From Bacteroidetes bacterium UBA6183 (GTDB taxonomy: Bacteria; Bacteroidota; Bacteroidia; UKL13-3): DNA of 16,566 bases. Below are positions 1 through 7,579 of this stretch, in pieces (the stretch's first letter is position 1; each line of letters opens with the position of its first letter). The position numbers and the translations under genes were made by a program. Where the stretch lies: positions 439 to 17,004 of the forward strand of contig DITN01000079.1 of the NCBI GenBank assembly GCA_002422865.1, read 5' to 3'. The notes beneath the pieces were generated by a model that saw nothing but the letters and a program-made list of their open reading frames with translations, did not search any database and was not told the DNA's origin.

Positions 1-594
1 GAGAGAAAATATCCAGCTTTTGGAAATTTAGTACCTCGTGATGTGGCTTCAAGAGCGGCTAAAGAAGTTTGTGATGCTGGACACGGTATCGAAGCAAATG
101 ATACTAACGAAGGTGTTTACTTAGATTTCTCAACAGAAATTCAAACTAAAGGAAAACAATCGGCTTACGCTAAAGGAAATCATAATCCAACGCCAGAAGA
201 GATTACAGCTTTAGGAAAACAGTGGTTAGAAGAGAAATATGGTAACTTGTTTACGATGTATCAAAAAATCACAGATGAAAATCCTTATGAAACTCCAATG
301 AAAATTTACCCAGCAGTTCACTATACAATGGGTGGAGTTTGGGTTGATTATAACTTACAATCTACTATTCCAGGTTGTTTCGTAGCAGGTGAGGCTAACT
401 TCTCTGACCACGGAGCTAACCGTTTAGGAGCTTCTGCTTTAATGCAAGGTTTAGCAGATGGATATTTCGTATTACCTTATACTATTTCTAACTATTTAGC
501 TGACGAAATTAGAACTGGAAAAATCTCTACAGACTCTCCTGAATTCTTGCTGAAGCAGAATCAAGAGTTAAAGATTCAATCAGTAAATTCTTAA
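1..594 (+). CDS. sdhA: Succinate dehydrogenase/fumarate reductase flavoprotein subunit, 5'-truncated and frameshifted (part 1)
   Basis: This is the middle part of SdhA, the FAD-carrying subunit that oxidises succinate to fumarate and passes electrons to SdhB at the inner membrane. Frame 1 is open from base 1, so the gene begins outside the window. Visible landmarks are the VHYTMGG segment (active-site His codon at 319-321) and GANRLGASAL (active-site Arg codon at 421-423), the substrate-binding and FAD-end motifs of the fumarate reductase/SDH family. The protein matches the family up to about base 548. The last 15 or so codons, up to the stop at 592-594, do not look like SdhA, while the correct sequence continues in frame 3 from about 549. 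The call is secure. Whether the break is real or an assembly error cannot be told from sequence alone. Confidence 0.9.
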   Translation, partial: ERKYPAFGNLVPRDVASRAAKEVCDAGHGIEANDTNEGVYLDFSTEIQTKGKQSAYAKGNHNPTPEEITALGKQWLEEKYGNLFTMYQKITDENPYETPMKIYPAVHYTMGGVWVDYNLQSTIPGCFVAGEANFSDHGANRLGASALMQGLADGYFVLPYTISNYLADEIRTGKISTDSPEFLLKQNQELKIQSVNS

Positions 595-641
595 ACAACA
601 ACGGTACAAAATCGGTTGATTATTTCCATAAAAAATTAGGT

Positions 642-1040
642 TTGATTATGTGGAATAAAGTAGGAATGGGTCGTAACGAAAAAGGTTTAACAGAAGCTAT
701 TGCTGAAATTGCTCAATTAAAAGAAGATTTCTACAAAGAAGTATATGTTCCTGGAAGTGCAGACGAATTAAATCCTGAATTAGAAAAAGTATTAAGAGTT
801 GCGGATTTCATCGAATTAGGTCAGTTAATGGCAATGGATGCTTTACAACGTAAAGAATCTTGTGGAGGTCACTTCCGTGAAGAATATCAAGATGCTGAAG
901 GTGAAACCTTGCGTGACGACGAGAACTTCAAATTTGTTGGAGCTTGGGAATACAAAGGTGATGACATCAGTAAAGAAGAACTTCACAAAGAAGAATTAGT
1001 TTACGAAGAAATTAAAATCGCAGCTAGAAATTACAAATAA
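642..1040 (+). CDS. sdhA: Succinate dehydrogenase flavoprotein subunit, C-terminal part after frameshift (part 2)
   Basis: This is the C-terminal helical region and tail of SdhA in frame 3. SdhA-like sequence in this frame really begins near 549 (AEAESRVKDS, then KKLGLIMWNKVGM), so the TTG at 642 is only where a gene caller would start, not a natural start. Recognisable family segments are WNKVGMGRNEKGL, ESCGGHFREEYQ and the closing AWEYKGDD region. The stop lies 6 bases before the sdhB start, the usual tight sdhA-sdhB coupling. If the frameshift is real, this piece would not be made as a functional enzyme. If it is a sequencing error, this and the preceding entry are one gene of which the last 345 or so residues lie in the window. 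Confidence 0.85.
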   Translation: MIMWNKVGMGRNEKGLTEAIAEIAQLKEDFYKEVYVPGSADELNPELEKVLRVADFIELGQLMAMDALQRKESCGGHFREEYQDAEGETLRDDENFKFVGAWEYKGDDISKEELHKEELVYEEIKIAARNYK

Positions 1041-1046
1041 TAGATT

Positions 1047-1808
1047 ATGAGTGCAGCAAAAAATATCAATATAAACCTTAAAATCTGGCGTCAAAAGAAC
1101 GCTAGTTCAAAAGGGAGCATGGAAACTTATAAATTAGATAATGTTTCTACTGCAAGTTCGTTTTTGGAAATGTTAGACCAATTAAACGAGCAATTAGTAA
1201 ATGAAAAGAAAGAACCTGTAGCATTCGATCACGATTGTCGTGAAGGAATTTGTGGAATGTGTTCTTTATACATTAACGGACGTGCTCACGGACCTGATAC
1301 GGGAATTACAACGTGTCAGTTACACATGAGAATGTTCAACGACGGTGATACGATTTATATCGAACCCTGGAGAAGTAAAGCGTTTCCAGTAATCAAGGAT
1401 TTAGTAGTAGATAGATCTGCTTTTGATAGAATTCAACAAGCAGGAGGTTTCGTTTCTGTAAATACTTCAGGAAATACTATCGATGCCAACTCTATTCCAG
1501 TTCCAAAAGACGATGCGGATAAAGCGTTTATGGCAGCAGCTTGTATTGGTTGTGGAGCTTGTGTGGCTACTTGTAAAAACGGTTCTGCGATGTTATTCGT
1601 TGGAGCTAAAGTATCACAATACGCATTGTTACCACAAGGAAAAGTTGAGGCTACGCAACGTGTTTTAAACATGGTACGTCAAATGGACGAAGAAGGATTC
1701 GGAAATTGTACCAATACTGGAGCATGTGAAATCGAATGTCCAAAAGGAATTTCGTTAGAAAACATCGCTCGTATGAACAGAGAGTTCTTAAAAGCAAGTG
1801 TTAAGTAA
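1047..1808 (+). CDS. sdhB: Succinate dehydrogenase/fumarate reductase iron-sulfur subunit
   Basis: SdhB (253 aa, full length) relays electrons from the flavin of SdhA to the quinone site of the membrane subunit, probably to menaquinone in this phylum. All cluster ligands are present. The [2Fe-2S] set is C64, C69, C72 and C90 in the N-terminal ferredoxin domain (CREGICGMC). The C-terminal domain has CIGCGACVATC and CTNTGACEIEC; by homology C166, C169, C172 and C231 bind [4Fe-4S], and C176, C221 and C227 bind [3Fe-4S]. The ATG lies 6 bases after the sdhA stop, so the two genes are co-transcribed. The gene ends in a clear terminator. Glycine codons are strongly GGA-biased (14 GGA, 4 GGT, 1 GGG, 0 GGC), unlike genes at the right end of the window. 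Confidence 0.97.
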   Translation: MSAAKNININLKIWRQKNASSKGSMETYKLDNVSTASSFLEMLDQLNEQLVNEKKEPVAFDHDCREGICGMCSLYINGRAHGPDTGITTCQLHMRMFNDGDTIYIEPWRSKAFPVIKDLVVDRSAFDRIQQAGGFVSVNTSGNTIDANSIPVPKDDADKAFMAAACIGCGACVATCKNGSAMLFVGAKVSQYALLPQGKVEATQRVLNMVRQMDEEGFGNCTNTGACEIECPKGISLENIARMNREFLKASVK

Positions 1809-1831
1809 TTAGTTGCTTTTCAAAATAATCT

Positions 1832-1866
1832 AAAACGCATTCATTCATTTGGATGCGTTTTTTTTG
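1832..1866 (+). terminator. Rho-independent terminator of the sdh operon
   Basis: A perfect 9-bp stem AAAACGCAT / ATGCGTTTT (1832-1840 with 1853-1861) encloses a 12-base loop and runs into a T tract. It lies 23 bases after the sdhB stop and before the next gene at 1890. Confidence 0.88.
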
Positions 1867-1889
1867 TATTTTTAAACCAAATTAAACAC

Positions 1890-2654
1890 ATGAAAATCGC
1901 ATTATTTCAAACCAAATTAGCTTGGGAAAATCCAGAAAAAAACAGAAAATTTATAGAAGAATACGTTGTAAACGAAACGCAGTCGTTCGATTTATTAGTG
2001 CTTCCTGAAATGTTTACTTCCGGATTTACCATGAATCCCCAAAATGTAGCCGAAACTAGGAATGGACAAACCATTCAGTGGTTGCAAGTATTGGCTAAAA
2101 CAAAAAATTGTGCCATCACAGGAAGTTTGGTTATTGAAGAAAATGGAAAGTATTTCAATCGCATGGTTTTTGTATTTCCAACAGGCGAAATGGAATATTA
2201 TGATAAACGCCATTTGTTTACTTTGGCCGGTGAAAACCAAAAATATCAAGCAGGGAAACAGAAAAAAATTGTACAGTATTTGGATTATAAATTCTGTTTG
2301 CAAGTGTGTTACGATTTGCGATTTCCAGTTTTTGCAAGAAATATAGAAGATTATGATGTGTTGCTTTATGTGGCGAATTGGCCAAAACCACGAATTAGTG
2401 CTTGGGATGTTTTATTAAAAGCCAGAGCTATTGAAAATATGTGTTATACTATTGGTGTAAATAGAATTGGTTTAGACGCTAACGAACTAGAATATGTTGG
2501 TCATTCGCAAGTAATTGATTATTTAGGAAATATTGCTGTTGATTGCGAGTCAGAACAAGGAATTTTTATCTATGAATTAGACAAAACTGCCATGATGACA
2601 ACACGTCAAAAGTTGAATTTCTTGAATGATCGAGATGCGTTTGAATTGCGCTAA
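1890..2654 (+). CDS. Nitrilase-superfamily omega-amidase (YafV/Nit2-like)
   Basis: A 254-aa carbon-nitrogen hydrolase, full length for the family. It carries the Glu-Lys-Cys triad of the nitrilase superfamily: E40 in LLVLPEMFTSGF, K106 in YYDKRHLF and C140 in CYDLRFPVF. The wording around these residues is that of the YafV/omega-amidase branch, which hydrolyses alpha-ketoglutaramate and alpha-ketosuccinamate, the amide by-products of glutamine and asparagine transamination. The protein is cytoplasmic, with no signal peptide. The start at 1890 gives the typical MKIALFQT beginning. The gene stands alone after the sdh terminator, with no exact TAnnTTTG element seen upstream. Its stop overlaps that of the convergent lipoprotein gene, leaving no room for a separate terminator. 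The exact substrate is inferred from subfamily resemblance. Confidence 0.88.
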   Translation: MKIALFQTKLAWENPEKNRKFIEEYVVNETQSFDLLVLPEMFTSGFTMNPQNVAETRNGQTIQWLQVLAKTKNCAITGSLVIEENGKYFNRMVFVFPTGEMEYYDKRHLFTLAGENQKYQAGKQKKIVQYLDYKFCLQVCYDLRFPVFARNIEDYDVLLYVANWPKPRISAWDVLLKARAIENMCYTIGVNRIGLDANELEYVGHSQVIDYLGNIAVDCESEQGIFIYELDKTAMMTTRQKLNFLNDRDAFELR

Positions 2655-4252
2655 AAATCTTGTTCTACATCCCAATTGGCTCTTACATCAATTGCTTTTG
2701 GGAAGTAAATAATTTCTTCAGCTTGGCGTTTTTCGAGGAAACTTCCCGTATCCCAAATTCTATTTTTATTGTCGTCGTAAATGATTCGAAGTGTAAACAA
2801 ATTGGGCTCCAATAATTCAAAATTTAACGAATTTTCGCCTTCCGAATAGTCTTCAGCTATAACATCTCCTTTTGCATTTAAAACTTGTAAAATAACAGGA
2901 AAACGATTGACACTTTTTAAATTCACTCTCAAATTTCCATAATCCGAATATTGTTTGGTAGTAAAATTGAATTTCAAAGTATCATTTGGCGTGTTATAAA
3001 AATCTACAAAAGCACCAGGTAAAGCAGTCATTTTGTATTTTTCGTTTTCTTCTTTTTTAAAGTCGAACAAAATTTCTTGTTCAAATTCATTGTATTTTGT
3101 GGTAAAGGCAACTTTTACAGAATCTTTATTTAAAATCGTGATTTTTTCGTTGTTGAATTGATCAATTGGTGTATTCGTTTTCAAGGTAAATTGGTCTCTA
3201 AATGCCAAAGCTCCTTTTTGTTTCGCATCGATACTCAAAGAATCCGTTTCTTTAATTTTTTTAATTTTAGAAGTGAAATTTTTCTTGTAATTGTCTGCTT
3301 CAACAGTAAAAATCAATGAATCTTTTTCCATATTGGGAACAAAAAGCTGAACTGAGTCCTTTCCGCTAACAGGGAAATTCATTATTCGAACAGGAATATT
3401 TTCTTTGCCATTCGTTGCGGAAATTTTCGCTTTTTTAATATCGCCTTGAAAGCCTAAATAAAATTTATTACTGCTTTCTTGTGTTGGTTTGTCCACTTTT
3501 AAAGAGGTTTTTTCTTTAAATAATTCCAATTCAAAAATAGTATCGTTAGGCAACGTAATTTTGTCTTTAATAAAACCAATTTTATCAAACCTTGGGTCAA
3601 ATTTGTAATTGTTGTTTTGATCCTTTAAAGCAATCATATAATAACTTCCCGCTTTTAAATTTTCCAATTTAAAATATTTTGAACTATCCAAAGTGTTGGC
3701 AATATACAAAGGTGGCTCTTTGTAAATAGCAGAATCAGTAAATGTCGCAGCATCATATAATTGAACAGAAACAAAATTATCTGTTTTTTGTTCCAATGCA
3801 TCTTTGATTTTTCCTCCCAATTGCAAAGAATCTATGTAATTACCAGTTGAAAAAACGTATCGGTATTGCGAATACGGATTTCCTTCATTATTGTCTGTAA
3901 TACTTTGTCCGAAATTGAAACTGTAAGTAGTATTGGGTTGAAGCGTATCTTGAATTTTAATAGAAATAAATTTACTAGCGCTTCCTTGAGGAACAATAAT
4001 AGGTCGTTTATTCATTGGAGGCGAAATAATCAACTGCTTATTGATGTCTTTCACTTTAATGAGTTCGTCAAAAACAATTTTGATTTCTTTTCCAGAAAAA
4101 TTAGTGTTGTAATTTTCGGGTGAACTACTTACAATTTTCGGCGGAATAGTGTCTTTTGCTCCACCAGTAATAAAACCACGTTTGGCGCAACTAGGCAGTA
4201 ATAAAAGACTTCCAAAAAAAAGCGATAGTATGATAAAATATATTTTCTTCAT
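2651..4252 (-). CDS. Ig-like domain lipoprotein, Bacteroidota-specific
   Basis: A 533-aa envelope lipoprotein. The N-terminus is a lipoprotein signal peptide (hydrophobic stretch then LLPSC, lipidated Cys at 22). Residues about 34-136 resemble a bacterial Ig-like domain of the SbsA/Big_5 type (PPKIVSSSPENY..., FDELIKVKD, ending VFSTG). The remainder is beta-rich, with regularly spaced segments such as FKLENLKAGSYYMIALKD suggesting further carboxypeptidase-regulatory or Ig-like folds. No catalytic motif is seen. It lies 65 bases downstream of comF on the same strand, with a possible promoter of its own between them, and converges on the omega-amidase with overlapping stop codons. In related flavobacteria I recall it near comF and glyS. 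Its function is unknown; a structural or surface role is a guess. Confidence 0.8.
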   Translation of the reverse strand: MKKIYFIILSLFFGSLLLLPSCAKRGFITGGAKDTIPPKIVSSSPENYNTNFSGKEIKIVFDELIKVKDINKQLIISPPMNKRPIIVPQGSASKFISIKIQDTLQPNTTYSFNFGQSITDNNEGNPYSQYRYVFSTGNYIDSLQLGGKIKDALEQKTDNFVSVQLYDAATFTDSAIYKEPPLYIANTLDSSKYFKLENLKAGSYYMIALKDQNNNYKFDPRFDKIGFIKDKITLPNDTIFELELFKEKTSLKVDKPTQESSNKFYLGFQGDIKKAKISATNGKENIPVRIMNFPVSGKDSVQLFVPNMEKDSLIFTVEADNYKKNFTSKIKKIKETDSLSIDAKQKGALAFRDQFTLKTNTPIDQFNNEKITILNKDSVKVAFTTKYNEFEQEILFDFKKEENEKYKMTALPGAFVDFYNTPNDTLKFNFTTKQYSDYGNLRVNLKSVNRFPVILQVLNAKGDVIAEDYSEGENSLNFELLEPNLFTLRIIYDDNKNRIWDTGSFLEKRQAEEIIYFPKAIDVRANWDVEQDF

Positions 4253-4293
4253 GAGCTTCTAAACGAACTACAAAATAACAATTATAATTCGAG

Positions 4294-4301
4294 CAAAAAT
4301 A
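4294..4301 (-). promoter_or_regulatory. Bacteroidota -7 element upstream of the Ig-like lipoprotein gene
   Basis: On the minus strand this reads TATTTTTG, an exact match to TAnnTTTG. It lies 41 bases upstream of the lipoprotein ATG, in the comF-lipoprotein gap. No TTG is found at a proper -33 distance, and the region is very AT-rich, so a chance match is possible. Confidence 0.35.
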
Positions 4302-4317
4302 GTCATTTTAATTTTTT

Positions 4318-5001
4318 TTAAGATTGGGTATAAGCAATGGTCAAAATACTAACTTTTGCATTTGGGATTTTCAGTAATGCTTTAGCGCAAATTTCCAAAG
4401 TCGAACCCGTGGTAATTACATCATCTACTAATAAAAAATGCTTGTTTTCGTCTTTCGTTGAAAAATTCACATCAAAAATAGCTCGTGTTAATTGTTGTCT
4501 AGCTTCTCTGTTTTTTTTGGTTTGAGTTTTGTTGTATTGCGTTCTCAGTAATAAGTTTTTATTTACGGGAATTTGTAAATGCGTTCCAATGCTTTCGCAA
4601 AAGGAATCTACTTGATTATAACCTCTTTCTTTTAGTTTTTTGGGATGTAATGGAACAGGAACAATCTCGGTTACCGTGTGAATGGGCTCAAAGTTTTGTA
4701 AATCTTTGGCATACAATTCTCCTAGCAATGAACCAATGTTTTGTTGGTTTCTATACTTTAAATTATGAATAAGTTCTTGCGCAATTCCGCCATGATGAAA
4801 ATACAACATGGATAGTCCAAATTCTAATGGAATTAGGCCGTAAAACTTTTTTATCGTATCATTGTGTGGAATTTCATGATGATAAGTGAGCGGCAAATCA
4901 TGACGACATTTGAAACAAATTAATACTTCGTTAAACAGTAATAAAGAGTTACAACCGCAACAAGTTTCAGGAAAAAAGAGTTTTAACAGATTTTTTAGCA
5001 T
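4318..5001 (-). CDS. comF: ComF family phosphoribosyltransferase-like protein
   Basis: A 227-aa ComF/GntX-type protein. The N-terminus has a four-Cys zinc-finger pattern (CCGC at 14-17, CFKC at 29-32) and the C-terminal half is a type I phosphoribosyltransferase fold. Its PRPP-binding loop LVDDVITTGST lies at 191-201 and the family signature KERGYNQ at 124-130. In naturally competent bacteria ComF acts in the cytoplasm during uptake and processing of transforming DNA; in most Bacteroidota its role is untested. It is cytoplasmic, with no signal peptide. It is transcribed away from the membrane-protein gene at 5067 and followed by the lipoprotein gene on the same strand. No exact promoter motif is seen in the 65-base divergent gap, which is almost pure A+T. 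Confidence 0.92.
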   Translation of the reverse strand: MLKNLLKLFFPETCCGCNSLLLFNEVLICFKCRHDLPLTYHHEIPHNDTIKKFYGLIPLEFGLSMLYFHHGGIAQELIHNLKYRNQQNIGSLLGELYAKDLQNFEPIHTVTEIVPVPLHPKKLKERGYNQVDSFCESIGTHLQIPVNKNLLLRTQYNKTQTKKNREARQQLTRAIFDVNFSTKDENKHFLLVDDVITTGSTLEICAKALLKIPNAKVSILTIAYTQS

Positions 5002-5066
5002 TTCATCGAATAATAAATTTTGACAGTTTAATTTTTTGTTAATTTATTGAAAATTTTAAAAAAAAC

Positions 5067-5870
5067 ATGAACAGCAAATCAATTCATATATTTAAACTTG
5101 TGGCAGGTGCTTTAGCTGTATTGTGCTCGGTTTTAATATATCAATTGGTTCGAAATCATTCGGTTCATGAAGAATTTGAGAAAAAGTCAAAATTAGAAAA
5201 TATTGCCTTACAAAATCAAATTGATGAAATTTTAGGCAAATACGATTCCTTAAAAGCAGCAACTGATGCCAATGCATATACTAGTAGACCAGCAATTGGA
5301 GAAGATTTGCCAAAAGTAACAGTTGAAGATGATAGTAAAGTTGCCAATAAGATTGATTTATTAAAAACGTCCATAGATAAAGACAAAGATGAGGTTATTT
5401 TTTTAACCAAGAGAATATCTTTTAATACCAATGAATTAAAAAAGCTTTCGGTTGATGATAAGAAAAAAACGGATAAAAAAATACATTACTTAAGTGCTAT
5501 TAATGTCAATGCCAAAGGAGTAAAAATTTTATCTGACTTATACGCGTCATCGCCAGAGAAAAGTATTCAGCAAATTCGTGTTTGTTTTACATTGGAAAGC
5601 AATGAGTTTATAGCCAAGGGTGACAAAAGCATTTACATTCAAGTGGTAAATCCGAAAAACCAAATTATTTCGGTTAACAACACATCTCTTGAAACAGATG
5701 AAACTACTCTTACTTACAGCGAACAAGTAACGGCGTATTTTAATCAAAAAGACACCGATGTTTGCACGTATGTAAACTTGGAAAAAAACAAAACAGTAAA
5801 AGGAAAATACTTAGTTAATATCTACGCTGATTTCAAGAAAATTGGCTCAACTACTTTCGAATACAATTAA
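5067..5870 (+). CDS. Uncharacterised single-pass membrane protein with coiled coil
   Basis: I do not recognise a characterised family. The 267-aa protein has a short N-terminal tail, one membrane segment at about 9-28, then charged heptad-like helices at about 32-65 and 90-135 that look like a coiled coil. A beta-rich C-terminal domain covers about 141-267 (INVNAKGVKILSD, IRVCFTL, KSIYIQVVNPKNQII, CTYVNL, GKYLVNIYADFKKIGSTTF). Similar proteins occur in Flavobacteriaceae and are sometimes labelled ParA in databases; no Walker motif is present here, so that label would be wrong. The topology suggests anchoring in the inner membrane with the coiled coil and beta domain in the periplasm. It lies between comF (divergent) and glyS (same strand, 58-base gap with its own promoter). 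Confidence 0.72.
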   Translation: MNSKSIHIFKLVAGALAVLCSVLIYQLVRNHSVHEEFEKKSKLENIALQNQIDEILGKYDSLKAATDANAYTSRPAIGEDLPKVTVEDDSKVANKIDLLKTSIDKDKDEVIFLTKRISFNTNELKKLSVDDKKKTDKKIHYLSAINVNAKGVKILSDLYASSPEKSIQQIRVCFTLESNEFIAKGDKSIYIQVVNPKNQIISVNNTSLETDETTLTYSEQVTAYFNQKDTDVCTYVNLEKNKTVKGKYLVNIYADFKKIGSTTFEYN

Positions 5871-5916
5871 TTTCATTTAATTGTAAAAAATCTTTTCTTT
5901 ATTAAAATCCTATTTT

Positions 5917-5924
5917 TACTTTTG
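5917..5924 (+). promoter_or_regulatory. -7 promoter element of glyS, abutting the start codon
   Basis: TACTTTTG matches the Bacteroidota -7 consensus TAnnTTTG exactly and is separated from the glyS ATG by only four bases (CATC). Transcription from such an element normally begins about 4-7 bases downstream, so the mRNA would start at or beside the ATG. The -33 region is only T-rich, with no clear TTG at the right distance. Confidence 0.6.
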
Positions 5925-5928
5925 CATC

Positions 5929-7491
5929 ATGGCAAAACAAGACGATATTTTTAAGAACGTTATTTCGCATGCAAAAGAATACGGATTCATTTTTCCGTCG
6001 AGCGAAATTTATGATGGTTTAAGTGCGGTTTATGATTACGCACAAAATGGTGTTGAATTAAAGAAAAACATCCGTGAATACTGGTGGCAATCCATGGTGC
6101 AAATGCATGAAAACATTGTAGGTTTAGACGCTGCAATTTTAATGCACCCAACTACTTGGAAGGCTTCGGGTCACGTTGATGCTTTTAACGATCCTCTAAT
6201 TGACAATAAAGATTCCAAAAAAAGATATCGTGCCGATGTTTTAATTGAGGATTATGCCGAAAAATTAAATCAAAAAGCCGAAAAAGAAATCGAGAAAGCA
6301 CGCGCACGTTTTGGAGAAGCTTTTGACGAAGAACAATACAAGTCAACAAATCCACGTGTAATGGAGTATTTGTCTAAAAAGAAGGAAATTCTGGAAAGAA
6401 TGGCTCGTTCTTTAGAGACAGAAAATCTTGCTGATGTAAAAGCTTTAATTGAAGAGTTAGAAATTGCTTGTCCGGATAGCGGTTCAAAAAACTGGACTGA
6501 TGTGAAGCAATTCAACTTAATGTTCGGTACCAAATTAGGAGCTTCTGCTGAAAGCGCGATGGATTTATACTTGCGACCAGAAACGGCTCAAGGTATTTTC
6601 GTTAACTTCTTAAACGTGCAAAAAACCGGCAGAATGAAAATACCTTTTGGTATCGCACAAACCGGTAAAGCTTTCCGTAACGAAATTATAGCACGCCAAT
6701 TTATTATGCGTATGCGTGAGTTCGAACAAATGGAAATGCAATTTTTTGTTCGCCCTGGCACACAAAAACAATGGTACGAGTACTGGAAAGAAGCACGTAT
6801 TAAGTGGCATAAAAAATTAGGTTTGGGTGATGTGAACTATCGTTTCCACGACCATGTTAAATTAGCCCATTATGCTGATGCTGCCGTTGATATTGAGTTT
6901 AACTATCCGTTTGGATTTAAAGAGTTGGAAGGTATACACTCACGTACCGATTTCGACTTAAAAAATCACCAGGAATTATCGGGTAAAAAAATGCAGTACT
7001 TTGATGCCGAGTTAGACGAAAACGGTAAACCATACGGAAACTACATTCCTTATGTAGTAGAAACCTCGGTTGGCTTAGATCGTTTGTTCTTGTCGGTTTT
7101 ATGTGCATCATACAAAGAAGAAGAAGTGGGCGAAGGCGATAAAAAAGATACACGTGTGGTGTTGAATTTACCTGCCATTTTAGCTCCTTACAAAGTGGCT
7201 ATTTTCCCTTTAACAAAAAAAGATGGTTTACCGGAAGTAGCACGTAAAATAATTGATGATTTAAAATTTGATTACAACTGTTTTTACGAAGAGAAAGATG
7301 CCATTGGCAAACGTTACCGCAGACAAGATGCCTTGGGTACGCCTTTCTGTATTACAATTGATCATGAATCGTTAGAGAACCAAACTGTAACCATTCGTTA
7401 CAGAGATACCATGGTTCAAGAGCGTATTCCAATTTCAAAAATTAAAGAAATACTTGCTACAGAAGTAAGTTGGAGTAAACTTTTAGCATAA
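5929..7491 (+). CDS. glyS: Glycyl-tRNA synthetase, alpha2 (single-chain) type
   Basis: A class II aminoacyl-tRNA synthetase that charges tRNA-Gly in the cytoplasm; 520 aa, full length for the homodimeric type. This form is distinct from the alpha2beta2 GlyQ/GlyS enzyme of many bacteria. Visible landmarks are the N-terminal SSEIYDGLSAVYDYAQNG, LRPETAQGIFVNF from residue 215, motif 2 around TGKAFRNE (245-252), motif 3 ETSVGLDRL (GLDR at 382-385) and the C-terminal anticodon-binding domain from about residue 420 (KVAIFPLTKKDGLPEVA, YRRQDALGTPFC). The start is fixed by the conserved beginning and the adjacent promoter element. A strong terminator follows. Glycine codons here are mainly GGT, like the genes downstream and unlike sdhB. 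Confidence 0.97.
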   Translation: MAKQDDIFKNVISHAKEYGFIFPSSEIYDGLSAVYDYAQNGVELKKNIREYWWQSMVQMHENIVGLDAAILMHPTTWKASGHVDAFNDPLIDNKDSKKRYRADVLIEDYAEKLNQKAEKEIEKARARFGEAFDEEQYKSTNPRVMEYLSKKKEILERMARSLETENLADVKALIEELEIACPDSGSKNWTDVKQFNLMFGTKLGASAESAMDLYLRPETAQGIFVNFLNVQKTGRMKIPFGIAQTGKAFRNEIIARQFIMRMREFEQMEMQFFVRPGTQKQWYEYWKEARIKWHKKLGLGDVNYRFHDHVKLAHYADAAVDIEFNYPFGFKELEGIHSRTDFDLKNHQELSGKKMQYFDAELDENGKPYGNYIPYVVETSVGLDRLFLSVLCASYKEEEVGEGDKKDTRVVLNLPAILAPYKVAIFPLTKKDGLPEVARKIIDDLKFDYNCFYEEKDAIGKRYRRQDALGTPFCITIDHESLENQTVTIRYRDTMVQERIPISKIKEILATEVSWSKLLA

Positions 7492-7497
7492 CTCATT

Positions 7498-7529
7498 AAG
7501 CCCTTTGTAATGTATTGCAAAGGGCTTTT
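7498..7529 (+). terminator. Rho-independent terminator of glyS
   Basis: A perfect 10-bp stem AAGCCCTTTG / CAAAGGGCTT (7498-7507 with 7518-7527), a 10-base loop, then TT and AT-rich sequence. It starts 7 bases after the glyS stop. The PAP2 reading frame opens inside its loop. Confidence 0.88.
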
Positions 7530-7579
7530 ATATTACGGCCATCAACAAACAAATTACATATACAGGTTTAATCAGCATC

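Noticed and set aside
541..600. Programmed ribosomal frameshift in sdhA
   Set aside because: No slippery heptamer at the break and no downstream stimulatory structure evident; SDH flavoproteins are not known to use frameshifting. A mutation or sequence error is far more likely.
4253..5066. Competence operon around comF
   Set aside because: Only comF is present; neither neighbour is a recognised DNA-uptake gene, and comF commonly stands apart from competence loci.
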